Of a DNA stretch of 64,000 bases, positions 22,360 to 32,019 are shown piece after piece. Source of the DNA: Siniperca chuatsi (lineage: Eukaryota; Chordata; Actinopteri; Centrarchiformes; Sinipercidae); NCBI RefSeq assembly GCF_020085105.1, contig NC_058043.1:819501-883500 (forward strand), written 5' to 3'. Within the stretch, counting starts at the first letter, position 1. Every line of letters begins with the position of its first letter. The translations under genes and the position numbers were made by a program. Below the pieces are notes generated by a model. That model searched no databases. It was not told where the DNA came from and saw nothing but the letters and a program-made list of their open reading frames with translations.

Positions 22360-22620
22360 GCGAGGACGCACAGCTAATAACCAAAACTGCTGCTGTGAGA
22401 ACACGAGCTCATCGGCTGATGGAGGTAAACAGCTGTTGGAGCTGATCCTCCAGCCGCTGCCATTAAAGCATTGCAGAAGAAGAGGACACAGCGAGATGAC
22501 GTCACTAAAAGAGCTCCAATGGAATATCAGACGATGGAAACCATGTGGGAAACATGACGTTTCTGTTGGTTTCATGTGTTCATGTGATGAAGGTTCCAGC
22601 CTCCTCACCAAGCAGCACCC
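22360..22620 (+). repeat. Dispersed repeat B, left part (pair with 60560-60911)
   Basis: CATCGGCTGATGGAGGTAAA, GAGCTGATCCTCCAGCCGCT, GCAGAAGAAGAGGAC, GACGTCA and GGAAACATGACGTTTCTGTT recur in the same order at 60598-60735. The repeat resumes after two insertions, at 22906-22917 and 24287-24450. It is non-coding despite a few open frames. Confidence 0.8.
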
Positions 22621-22905
22621 ACCATGGCTGAATGCCAAAGCAGAAGTGCCTTATGGTGCAGTTTTTCCAATTACCACTAGATGCTGGCTCTGGAAAAGGC
22701 TAATTTTATTGAAGTCAATGTGTGTGCCTGAATACTGCAGCATAATGGAATAGGACTCTGGTTCTATTTTGTGGGTTTTCTTTCTGAGCTGGGGTGATCA
22801 TGATTAAGAGGGTAGGCCATTGGGCACTAGAGGTGGCTAATTCTTGGAATTCAAGACGGATGAAAGCGAAAGCATTTGCCAAGAATGTTTTCATTAACCA
22901 CACAC
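22621..22905. mobile_element. Unidentified insertion within repeat B
   Basis: In the second copy of repeat B the CCTCCTCATCGC block is followed at once by CACACATCTGATGC. Here the two blocks are separated by about 285 bp that include ATGCCAAAGCAGAAGTGCCT, ACCACTAGATGCTGGCTCTG and GAGGTGGCTAATTCTTGG. That makes this stretch an insertion into repeat B. I cannot define terminal repeats or name the family. Confidence 0.5.
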
Positions 22906-22917
22906 AGCTGATGCTTT

Positions 22918-23196
22918 TGTCACGTCACAGACAGGCAGGGACACCGAGATGGAGCCAGAAGGAGTTTATTAGGAATGACAGCCAGAGTTAGCGGGTATGG
23001 AGAGGGAGATAGTCAGTAGGAGGGAGATCGGGAGATCAAGGAGATTCACAGGAGATTCACAGGAGGAGTCCTAGATATGACTGAGGTCGGACACTGATTG
23101 AGGTGAGTAGTGTGCTTTTGAGCATGCTGTGATTGGGACTGATGGGGAGCAGGAGTGGATGATTACTGGCTGGTGAAGCCTGGCATATCTGTGACA
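22918..23196 (-). repeat. LTR (3' LTR of the minus-strand element)
   Basis: 279 bp, beginning TGTCACGTCACAG and ending ATATCTGTGACA in plus orientation, so it has the TG...CA ends of an LTR. It differs from the other LTR mainly by a roughly 35-bp length difference around GGAGATTCACAGGAGATTCACA, where a small tandem duplication is present here. Confidence 0.9.
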
Positions 23197-24042
23197 TTAC
23201 CCCCCCCCCTCCACAGCCAGCTCCCGAGGGCCGAAAACCCCCTCCCCCAACGCGTTGGCCTGTCCACCATCGGTAGTGAGCCGATCCGGGGAACTGGTCG
23301 GAGTCTGAGCTTGGACTGGAGTGGAGCTGGTCATCTCAGGGAGGCGACGGCGAAGGCTGGGACCCTCTGGGGACAGGAGGAGATGGCGAAGGCTGGCAAC
23401 CGGCGACGGGACAGTGGGGCTGGAAACAGGCGGCTGGGCCTCGGGACTAGAGGCTGGCGGCGCTGGGACTGGGACTGGCACCGCTGGGACTGGGACTGGC
23501 GGGCAGCTGGTAGGCGGTGCCGGCGAGCAGATGGGGAGCGGAAAAGCCAAGGAGCTGGTAGGCTGCTGAGGCCGTGGAGCTGGGACTGGAGGAGGCTGCT
23601 GTGGCCGTGGGGCTAGGACCGGAGCAGGTGAGCCGCTGGGAGGCGGAGGCTTGGGATGAGGACTGGCTGACGACCTTATGTCAGGCGGGCCAAACTCCTT
23701 GCCGAGTACTGTTAAGAATCGGCCCAACGAGTTGAGGACTGTCTTGTCCCGCGCTACTAGGGATCCCGCCCAGTTCAGTGCCGGGCCGACTAGCCGGAGC
23801 ACTATGAAGGCTACCTTGGACCGTTCAGTTGGGAACTGGGATGGATACAAGATGAAGACCAAGTAACACCTTACCAGAAACCCCTCTCATTCCCCTGCTG
23901 AGCCTGAGAAAGTCCCCGGCTGCAGCCAACTCGTTAGCCGCCAGAAGTGGTGAAGGGTGGTTGAGGAGGTACCTCTCGACTAGACTCTCCATGTCCAGGA
24001 AGGGACCACCGGGACCATCCCTGCGTTTATGGTCCGACCTTC
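23197..24042 (-). pseudogene. Gag-like frame fused to a proline-rich tail
   Basis: On the minus strand the internal region first reads (from about 24020 to 23890) a Gag-like amino end including MESLVERYLLNHPSPLL. After a frame break it continues in an open frame from 23862 to a TAA at 23197-23199. That frame starts with a capsid-like block (SQFPTERSKVAFIVLRL, LVGPALNWAGSL), then LGRFLTVLGKEFGPPD. Directly after that block comes a long Pro/Ser/Ala-rich tail. In intact fish Gypsy elements the polymerase lies between Gag and the 3' end, so the direct join suggests a large internal deletion. Gag would normally form the virus-like particle of the retrotransposon in the cytoplasm. This copy is relic or non-autonomous. 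Confidence 0.7.
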
Positions 24043-24286
24043 TGTCACGTCACAAACAGGCAGTGACACCAAGATAGAGCCAGAAGGAATTTATTAGGAA
24101 TGACAGCCAGAGTTGGGTATGTCAGTAGTAGGGAGATCAAGGAGATTCACAGGAGGAGTCCTAGATATGACTGAGGTCGGACACTGACTGAGGTGAGTAG
24201 TGTGCTTTTGAGCATGCTGTGATTGGGACTGATGGGGAGCAGGAGTGGATGATTATTGGCTGGTGAAGCCTGGCATATCTGTGACA
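24043..24286 (-). repeat. LTR (5' LTR of the minus-strand element)
   Basis: 244 bp, beginning TGTCACGTCACAAAC and ending ATATCTGTGACA in plus orientation. It closely matches the LTR at 22918-23196 except for the length difference. The differences between the two LTRs suggest the insertion is not brand-new. Confidence 0.9.
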
Positions 24287-24450
24287 GCTTTCAGCTCTTC
24301 ATGACATCAGCATTTATTCTCTCAGTCTAGTTCTGGTGTCATCCACAAACAACCTCTACAGATATTTCAACGTGTTTTGAAATTTCCAACGTTTCCACTC
24401 AGGTTTTATTTAATGTGCATATTGAAAATACATGGATGGAAACACGCTTA
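24287..24450 (+). repeat. Dispersed repeat B, right part
   Basis: Resumes repeat B after the LTR element: CAGCTCTTCATGACATCAGC here versus CAGCTCTTCATGGACGTCAGC at 60792. Further on, TGCATATTGAAAATACATGG and ATGGAAACACGCTT correspond to the right end of the copy at 60911. Confidence 0.7.
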
Positions 24451-24554
24451 CTGCATTATATAACATAGCATTGGCACTGCACTGTGTACTGGGAGTAATT
24501 TGCTAATACAGAAAAGCTGAATATGAACATCATTCATTGGAGACAGAGCTGAAA

Positions 24555-25035
24555 ACAGCCTGCAGCCATGCTAGCAGCTCTGTGAGGCTGTACATAGATA
24601 CAGCAGTGCTTTGAGCTAAATGCTAACATCAGCATGCTAACATGCTCACAATGACAATGCTAACATGCTGATGTTTAGCAGGTATAATGTTTATATGTTC
24701 ACCATCTTAGTTTAGCATGTTAGTAAACACAGAGTGATGGGAATGTCATTAGTTAAATATAAAGATCAGAAAATAAGTGAAAAATTGCAGTTTCAGTAGT
24801 TTTTAATGGCTGCTGGGAACGCCATCAGCTCTGCAGGTGTTTGGTCAGAAACCAAAGTGTTGGACACGTTAACATGTCGACCTGATGGTGGCGCTAGATG
24901 GAAAGTCAGAGGATCAGCAGAGTTATTACAGTTCATCCTGAGGGGAGCATGAACGATGAAGCACATCTCATCACAATCCGTCCAGCAGCTGCTGAGATGT
25001 TTCAGTCTGGAACAAAGTGGAGGACCAACAGACAA
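24555..25035 (-). repeat. Dispersed repeat A, copy 2, inverted
   Basis: The reverse complement of the family seen at 17510-18089 and 30068-30370. It includes GGTGGCGCTAGATGGAAAGT, GAACGCCATCAGCTCTGCAG and CATGTTAGCATTGTCATTGT-type motifs. A conceptual peptide (SADPLTFHLAPPSGRHVNV) is shared with the copy at 30068, but this follows from repeat homology and not from coding constraint. Confidence 0.8.
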
Positions 25036-25400
25036 AAAAGCTGCAAAAATGATCCAGAAGGTTCTGTTTTAATATCAGTTGGTATTATTATTCTACAATG
25101 GACCGGAATGAAAAACACAATCAAATATCTGTTTACTCAAAGAGTCGTGACGACTGCAGCTATTACAAACTTGAGCTCACAGAAAGTGAATTTCATTTCT
25201 GTGCCGCTCACTGATCTGTTCACTCTGTTCTTTACTAAGTTATATTTGAACTCCTCCACCGAGTTCAAACTACTTTGAACATAACCAGCTGTTGCAGCAG
25301 CCTGCTGCACACCATCAGTCCACATATCAGCAATGAATCAAGATTTTGGAATGAAACACAACCTGTGTTACAGGTGAAGCGAAAGCATTTAGCAGAGGAG
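25036..25400. other. No gene recognised
   Basis: Unique non-coding sequence between repeat A and the duplicated segment upstream of the TRIM gene. Confidence 0.5.
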
Positions 25401-25518
25401 GTCTGACAGAGCTCCACCCCTCACCTGACTCACCTGAGACAAACCAGGAGACAGTCAGTTCCTGTTCAGTTCTCAGTGAGAAGGGAGACAGCGACAGACA
25501 GGCGACCAGATTCACCTT
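25401..25518 (+). promoter_or_regulatory. Upstream segment, copy 1 of a 118-bp duplication
   Basis: The segment from GTCTGACAGAGCTCCACCCC to GATTCACCTT is repeated almost exactly at 25827-25945, 426 bp downstream and nearer the TRIM gene. In this copy the bases that form a splice donor in copy 2 read GCGACCAG instead of GCGGTAAG. A different donor-like site, AAAGTGAGTGAG, lies at 25525-25536. The copy may be an alternative first exon or promoter of the TRIM gene, or an inert duplicate. Confidence 0.45.
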
Positions 25519-25826
25519 CAGACCAAAGTGAGTGAGTTCAGCTGTTTTATCTTTGTGTAACTTTCTGAAAGTAAATGAAGTTAATATTAATATTTTATTA
25601 GTGGTAGAACAGGTGATAGCAGTGGTGCCATTGTTGTCATGTTTTTAATTTTTCTTTATCATGATTTTAATAAAGTAAAGAATCACAGAAATAACTGAAA
25701 ATGAATTTGTGTTTTCTTGCTGCTCTTTTCATGAAAGTCATGTTGACATAATGATGCGTTCTCAAAGCGCTGTGATGGATCATATTCATCATATTTATCA
25801 TCTGTTCCCTTTAAGATGAAGCAGTG

Positions 25827-25945
25827 GTCTGACAGAGCTCCACCCCTCACCTGACTCACCTGAGACAAACCAGGAGACAGTCAGTTCCTGTTCAGTTCTC
25901 AGTGAGAAGAGAGCGCAGCGACAGACAGGCGGTAAGATTCACCTT
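25827..25945 (+). promoter_or_regulatory. Likely TRIM 5' UTR exon/promoter, copy 2 of duplication
   Basis: A near-identical second copy of the 118-bp segment. It ends in CAGACAGGCG|GTAAGATT, a good splice donor with its GT at 25932-25933. An acceptor with a pyrimidine tract (GTCTGCTGCGTTTCAG, ending 26157) follows 226 bp later, 17 bp before the TRIM start codon. I infer that the segment up to 25931 is a non-coding first exon. No TATA box is apparent. Confidence 0.45.
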
Positions 25946-26157
25946 CATTACAAAGCTGTGACTTCAGCTGAGGAGGACAGTTACAGGGGAGAACTGAAGA
26001 ACTGAAGCACTGAAGTAGAGAAATACTTCAACTGCAACCTGCTGCTGACTGAAAAACACTCAGAGACTCAAAGTGAAAGTAACTGAGGCAACTTTCTACA
26101 GCAGGGAGGGGAACACAACTGACTTCCTGTTGTAACGTGCTGTCTGCTGCGTTTCAG
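25932..26157 (+). other. Predicted 5' UTR intron of the TRIM gene
   Basis: A GT at 25932 (GTAAGA) and an AG at 26156-26157 preceded by CTGCTGCGTTTC bound a 226-bp intron. A 5' UTR intron just before a long coding exon is a common structure. The prediction is from splice-site appearance only. Confidence 0.45.
26069..26080 (+). promoter_or_regulatory. ISRE/IRF-like site
   Basis: CAAAGTGAAAGT fits the core interferon-response pattern NAAANNGAAANN. It lies within the predicted 5' intron, about 95 bp before the start codon. Interferon induction is known for many vertebrate TRIM genes, so the site is suggestive, but a 12-bp match can arise by chance. Confidence 0.3.
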
Positions 26158-26174
26158 CTTCACTCGGAGACAAA

Positions 26175-27565
26175 ATGGCTTCCAGATCAGAGGAGGATTT
26201 CTGCTGTGCGGTCTGTCATGAGGTCTTTAGAGATCCTGTTCTTCTGTCATGTAGCCACAGCTTCTGTGAAGACTGTCTGAAGAGCTGGTGGAGAGAGAAA
26301 CCAGCACATGAGTGTCCAGTTTGTAAGAGAAGGTCTTCAAGGACAGAACCACCTTTAAACCTGGCGTTAAAGAACCTCTGTGAGGCCTTCTTACAGGACA
26401 GAGATCAGAGAGCTTCAGGGGGCTCTCTGCAGTCTGCACTCTGAGAAACTCAAACTCTTCTGTCTGGACCATCAGCAGCCAGTGTGTGTCATCTGCAGAG
26501 ATTCAGAAAAACACAGCGACCACAGATTCAGACCCATCGATGAAGCTGCACGACAACACAAGAAGGAACTTCAGGAAACTCTGGAGCCCTTAAAGAAGAA
26601 GTTACAGGTTTCTGAACAAGTTAAAGGAAGTTTGATCAAACAGCAGAACACCTGAAGGTCCAGGCCCGACACACAGAGAGGCAGATTAAGGAGCAGTTTA
26701 AGAAGCTTCACCAGTTTCTAGAGGAGGAAGAGGAGGCCAGGATGGCTGCACTGAGGAGGAAGAGGAGCAGAAGAGTCAGGTGCTGAAGGAGAAGATGGAG
26801 GCTCTGAGCAGAGAGATAGCAGCTCTTTCAGACACAGTCAGAGCCACAGAGGAGCAGCTGAGAGCTGAAGACGTCTCATTCCTGCTCAACTACAAGGCTG
26901 CAGTGGAAAGAGTCCAGCAGCGCCCCCTGCTGGAGGATCCACAGCTGCCCTCAGGAGCTCTGATAGACCAGGCCAAACACCTGGGCAACCTGACCTTCAA
27001 CATCTGGAACAAGATGAAGGACATGGTCTCCTACACTCCTGTGATCCTGGACCCAAACACTGCTGGTCCAAGACTCATCCTGTCTGAAGATCTGACCAGT
27101 GTGAGAGGAGGAGAGAGACAGCAGCTTCCTGACAATCCAGAGAGGTTTGATCATTATTTCACCTCTGTCCTGGGCTCTGAGGGCTTCAACTCAGGGACTC
27201 ACAGCTGGGAGGTCGAGGTTGGAGACAGTATAGGCTGGTTACTGGGAGTGTCAGCAGAGTCTGTCCACAGGAAGGGAGCCAAACTGTCTGGATTCTGGGG
27301 AATATGGTTCAATGAAGGTAAATACTCAGCATGGTCACCATCAGCTCCACCCACTGCTCTCCGAGTGCAGAAGAAGCTCCAGAGGATCAGAGTGAATCTG
27401 GACTGGAACAGAGGAAAGCTGTCGTTCTCTGATCCTGATACTAACACACACATACACACCTTCACACACACTTTCACTCAGAGGATGTTTCCATACATTT
27501 ACACTGGGGATGAACTGCAGATATCAGCTGTGAAGGTCTGTGTGACAGTGGAACAGAGCAGTTAG
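26175..27565 (+). pseudogene. TRIM39/TRIM35-like RING-B-box-SPRY gene, three frame breaks
   Basis: Encodes a tripartite-motif E3 ubiquitin ligase; in this family the RING recruits the E2 enzyme and the SPRY domain binds targets. The ATG at 26175 is in good context. The RING is a full C3HC4 (Cys11, 14, 26, His28, Cys31, 34, 47, 50). Next come a B-box 2 ([20 protein letters not shown], then CRDSEKHSDH), a coiled coil, and a PRY-SPRY with [23 protein letters not shown] and [10 protein letters not shown]. The stop is TAG at 27563-27565, and the coding region has no introns. Three single-base changes break the frame: a G gained near 26420 before the B-box, a base lost near 26630 in the coiled coil (short T run), and a G lost near 26755. 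All domains are otherwise complete and catalytic residues kept. It may be a recent pseudogene or an intact gene with assembly errors. The exact subfamily is not certain. Confidence 0.85.
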
Positions 27566-28100
27566 AGATAAAGAGGATGATTATATTTATGATGATGTTT
27601 ATTTCTTAAAGGGAAAAGTCTCTGAATTGAACCTGTGAAGCTGCACCTGTCCTCCTGCTGCCTCATTATTCCAAACTCATGTTGATCTTTGGTTCACTTA
27701 CTGTTTTTCATTGGTTTCATTTCTTTTTCTTGGTATTTAGTTCGACACTTTTAGTTTCTGTTGTCGACCTTTTCACATGTGAAATGCTTTCACTCTGTTT
27801 CTTTATGTTTGCTTCGTTTAGCCTTTTCTTTTTTATGGATACTGTGTCATTTGAAATAGTTGTCCATGTTTTATTATTTGGACTGGTGTGTGTGGAGCCA
27901 TGAAGAGCAGCAGCCACTCTGTGAAGCTGATGAGGATCCAGATAAAGAAACAACAATCAGTTTATCAATAACTGCATGTTTGAGCGGCCAATCATTGTTC
28001 AGATCCAACAGCCTTCATTTTAAATTCTAGTCCAGATTATAAAGTTTCCAACATTAAAATCAATGTTTATTTACATGTATGAGATGTTGACAATATATAA

Positions 28101-28106
28101 AATAAA
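28101..28106 (+). terminator. AATAAA polyadenylation signal for the TRIM transcript
   Basis: AATAAA lies about 535 bp after the TRIM stop codon, on the sense strand, in AT-rich sequence. It gives a plausible 3' UTR of about 550 bp. Confidence 0.5.
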
Positions 28107-30067
28107 TGTTTTAAATGATCCAAAATCTTTGTACAGTTTTCTGTTTGATGTAATGAAGCCGAGATGATTCTGTCTGTAAAGTGTTTTCATTCACTTTAAT
28201 CACTTGAATTCTGCTGTTGGTCATTTATTTAAGGTGGACGTCTCAGTTTGGGATCAGACTTTATGTAATGTTGGTGATTTAAGAACTGAATCTTTCTCTG
28301 CTGTTTCCCCTGTCAGAAAACAAGAAAAGGCAAAATATAAAGATCAGAAAATAAGCGAAATAACTCGACAAAAGATGGATGATATGGAAAATAAAACAAT
28401 ACATATACGCTCACTACGCAAATTGCGTAGGACCCCGCAAATTACGCAAGCCCAAGTTCGCTCCAAATTTGCTGTCAGCTAATAACAGTAAGGTTAAGTT
28501 AGTAATAACAGCCATCAATTATTCAGCCGGGCCAGAGTATAAATAGTATTTTATATTTGAAAATGTATTAAAGGAAATCTGGGGGAGCCACACAGCTGTA
28601 TGGTTTTATTTGACTTTTCTGAGACATAAAGGCTTGTGTTCACATTGTATAGCCGAAGCTAACTGTATAATATTGTGAGGACTGGACTAATTACCAAGCT
28701 GAAGAGCCAAAGCTCAGTGTTATATTTTAGTATTTTCTACAGTTACTTATTTGTGTTAATGTTAATATGTGACTGTGTTTCAGTGGCAAAGGGTTTACCT
28801 GGCTCACGGGTCAGGTAGGAGGGCCCCTGAGCAGAATTTAAGGCAGATGGCAAGGTAGGGAGAACAATAGGTCAGAAACAGACATGTTTAATAGCAGAAG
28901 GTAAATTGCTCTGATATTCTGCTTAAACAGTGTTTTGATATATTTGATACAGATGCACAGGAGAGTGCACTTACAGAAAGGTTTTATTGTCATCAGCTGT
29001 AGTTTTGTGCACGGCACTGCCAACAGTATCGAGAATGACTTTGATTAGTGTTTTAGTGTTCAGAGAGAAGGGTTGTCTCCCCTTGTTATATTTTATTTAC
29101 AGTTTGTCAGATGACATCAATCACATTTTGTAGCGTGTGCACACACATGTGCACCCATGGCTACCCCGAAACCACAGAGCCCCCCCCCGCACATAACAAA
29201 ACACAATTTTATCCCTGCGCGTCACATGTAGGTGGAAGGAAACTGGAAAACAGCATTGATGAAAAAAGTAAAGGAAAACTATTCTACACTTTACTGGAAA
29301 TGTGTGAAAAATAGATGCTTCAAAACTCTACGGAAGCGATAAAGTAAATAATATCAAAACATATGAACAGATCATGACCATTTTCCGTTTTGGTGACTGG
29401 TGTTACCACTTAGGAGCCTCATGTTACATCAGATTCCTGATGATTGGTTACTTGGCCATCAAAGCCAACCCCCCATCCAAATAAATAAATAAATAACACA
29501 CTGAGGTGCATTTTATCAAACAGCAAACGTCTTTTATTTTTATTTAAATGTCACCAAAACCTAAATTTCATCTACATGTAACATATCAAACTGACTACAT
29601 CCAGAACCCAGCATCTCTGTTCTGTTCTGCTCTGGTGGTTCTGTAATATATTCAAACATACAGACTGTATATAAGTTTCATGTTGGACCACCTGAGTGAG
29701 CTGCTGCTGAGGATTCATCATGCAGCTGCCGACCATCTACAGATAAAATATTCTTGTATTTTCTTGCACAGCTCAGGCTGCAGTTCACGAGGTGGAAACA
29801 ACTTTTCCCTGCTCGGCCCAGATAAGGCACCACACTGAGCCGCTGTATGGGGGACAGCAGCTGATGTATTTTAGTCTAGGCTTTGATCTCCTGCATCCCC
29901 ATGTTCTGACTACAAAATAGGGTCCACATATTCCCAGCTGGATGACTGCAGCACAGGGCGATAAACAAAGACCGCTAACATAAAATAAAACACTAACTTT
30001 TTCTAGTTTGAAAAGCAAAACATGCCAGTTTTGTTAAAATTATAAATTATTTATGTGTTTAGTAATG
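28107..30067. other. No gene recognised
   Basis: About 2 kb of non-coding sequence. A small inverted repeat, CTACGCAAATTGCGTAG, is at about 28415-28431. A run of AAAT units is near 29482-29496. Confidence 0.5.
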
Positions 30068-30370
30068 CTTGCTGTCAGTCTGTCTGTCTGTCTGCCTGTC
30101 CACCTCTTTGGTCCAGAGCGAAACATCTCAGCAGCTGCTGGACTGTGATGAGACGTGCTTCATCGTTCATGCTCCCCTCAGGATGAACTGTAATAACTCT
30201 GCTGATCCTCTGACTTTCCATCTAGCGCCACCATCAGGTCGACATGTTAACGTGTCCGACACTTTGGTTTCTGAGCAAATACCTGCAGAGCTGATGGCGT
30301 TCCCATCAGCCTCAGCTGCACTCTGTGTTTACTGCTGATTAGCTAATGTTAGCATGCTAACCTTTGGCAT
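30068..30370 (+). repeat. Dispersed repeat A, copy 3
   Basis: Matches 24740-25030 in reverse complement (CATCTCAGCAGCTGCTGGAC, CCTCTGACTTTCCATCTAGC, CATGTTAACGTGTCCGACAC) and 17520-17640 in direct orientation (GCGTTCCCATCAGCCTC, GTGTTTACTGCTGATTAGC). A (TGTC)n run precedes it at about 30078-30096. Confidence 0.8.
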
Positions 30371-30867
30371 GTTTTAAGTCATATTTTGATAGCACTTATT
30401 ACTAACAACTCTTGTGTTAATTTATAGTACTTGTTAACATATGTGTATTTATTATCCCTCCTACTGATAATGCAAAACATCCTGTTTGAAACATTTTTCT
30501 AATTTTTCGCTATCATTATATTATTTAACTTTTTTATCTTTTGTTTTATTCTTACCTGGTTATGCGCAAGCACTTGGTGACAGTGGCAACCCTGGGCAGA
30601 ACCAGACTCGGTTGGGTTGAGAGGGGGGGCACAATGCAAATTCCACCTAGAATTTTAAAACAATAATAATGTAATAGTAGTGGTAATTAATTCTTTATTA
30701 ATATTAATAAAGAAATAATAATAGGAATGATAGTGATAGGACCAACGATGACAATAACAACAGCAACAAGAATAATAATAACAACTGTAGTAGCAGTTAT
30801 CGAACAGGAACACGGGGGCAGTAAGTGGCCCACAACCACAGATCCAGACTCTGCAGCGCCGGAGGCA
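30371..30867. other. No gene recognised; AAT-rich patch
   Basis: Non-coding. An imperfect AATAAT/AACAAC-rich region lies at about 30655-30790. Confidence 0.5.
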
Positions 30868-30957
30868 GAAAATACAGTGGCGTGAAAAAGTGTTCCCCTT
30901 TCCTGATTTCTTATTTATTTGCATGTTTGTCACACTTAAATGTTTCCGATCATCTCA
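30868..30957 (+). mobile_element. DNA-transposon terminal fragment
   Basis: TACAGTGGCGTGAAAAAGTG, TTCCCCTTTCCTGATTTCTT, ATTTGCATGTTTGTCACACT and TTAAATGTTTCCGATCATC together match the terminus of a common fish transposon. The same terminus appears on the other strand at 10212. The element is cut off at about 30957, where Gypsy-derived sequence begins, so the Gypsy relic or a deletion truncates it. Confidence 0.65.
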
Positions 30958-31876
30958 GCAGCTAACTCCTGCTCCAGTTGGGCCGCAGCCATCTACACCC
31001 CCTGAGCTGCCGCCGCACCACCCTCCTGTTCCAGCGGAGCGGCAGGCTCCTGGTTCCCTGGCATCACGGTTGCTGCCAGCTCCTCTACCAGTCTCCCCGT
31101 CGCTGGCTTCCTGTCCTGCTGCCCTGTCACCAGGCCCCGATCTAGTTCTCCAGCCACACCGCCAGCCTCCAGTGACCTTCGGCCTGCGCCGCTGGCATTC
31201 CGCCAGACCTCCAGACCTCCCGATGGCTTTGGTCTTCGTCACCGGTCTTTAGTCCGCCCTCCGGAGGGGTTTCGCCTTCATTGCAGACCTCATGAGTTGC
31301 TCCGTATGTCTGGTCATCACTCGGACCTACTCGGCCTTTCAGCCCTGCCTCCGGGTCTCCTCCCTGACTTGTTCTGCTATTCTGTCCAGCCCTCGGGCCA
31401 TCAGCCTGAGATCTTCTGCTTGACCCTCGAGCTTTCCCTCCAGTTTAGATTGTTGGCCCTGCCTTGATTAATTGCACCTGTGTCTCATTGTCACCCCTAC
31501 CTAAATGGATTCAGTCTGGGTTTTTTCCTTTGTTCAGTGTCAGTTCGTTGTCATGATCACCTGCATTAGCAGTGGTATGTGGTCTACATGTCAGGTGTCC
31601 CAGCCTTGTTTCCTGTGCTTCTCCTGAGTCTCTTGGATTTATTTTTGCGTTTGCTTGGACCTCGCCTGGACTTTTGGATTTTATTTATTGCCTGCTCCTT
31701 GTCTTATTTGTTTGCTTGTCTTGGACTGCCTTCCTGATTTGGACCTCGGCCTTCCTGACTATCCATGTAAGCCTTTCCCGTAATAAATTAATGAATTGCA
31801 TCTGCTCTGCCTCTTGTCTGCATTTGGGTCCTATTCCATGTGTTCCCTGCTCCTTTGAGTGACATCCACTATGACA
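30958..31876 (+). mobile_element. Gypsy-type LTR element relic (3' end plus LTR)
   Basis: The first 300 bp translate into a Pro-rich stretch (STPPELPPHHPPVPAE) like the 3' coding end of some fish Gypsy elements. This is followed by a non-coding LTR-like region with CACCTGTGTCTCATTGTCAC and GCCTTTCCCGTAATAAATTA. It ends TGACATCCACTATGACA at 31876. The last about 190 bp are the reverse complement of 15770-15960, so the two relics belong to one family in opposite orientation. The left LTR edge is uncertain (a TGTCATGATCACC start at 31549 is possible). No polymerase domain is present. Confidence 0.7.
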
Positions 31877-32019
31877 TAAACTTAATAAAAACACTGAGAA
31901 TTCAGATAAAAATTCAGTATAAATACCAGGAGCGCAGTACACTATAACAAATAGAATTGGTTGTCGTGTTTTCCAGATTGGGTGTGAAAGACTAAGAACA
32001 AGGCTTTCCTCGTGCCTCG

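Larger units (their letters stand above)
22918..24286 (-). mobile_element. Internally deleted Gypsy-type LTR retrotransposon
   Basis: Two direct LTRs flank an 846-bp internal region. A perfect 5-bp target duplication, GCTTT, lies at 22913-22917 and 24287-24291. The paralogue of the insertion site at 60783-60800 reads GATGCTTTCAGCTC without the element, so the edges are firm. Orientation is minus: a polypurine tract (the complement of the ten-C run at 23200-23209) abuts the LTR at 22918-23196, and the gag-like frame reads on the minus strand. Polymerase, integrase and protease are absent. The element could only have moved with enzymes supplied by a relative. Confidence 0.9.

Noticed and set aside
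30069..30338. 89-codon frame with peptide shared at 24793-25035
   Set aside because: The shared peptide lies in dispersed repeat A. Sequence similarity extends outside the frame.
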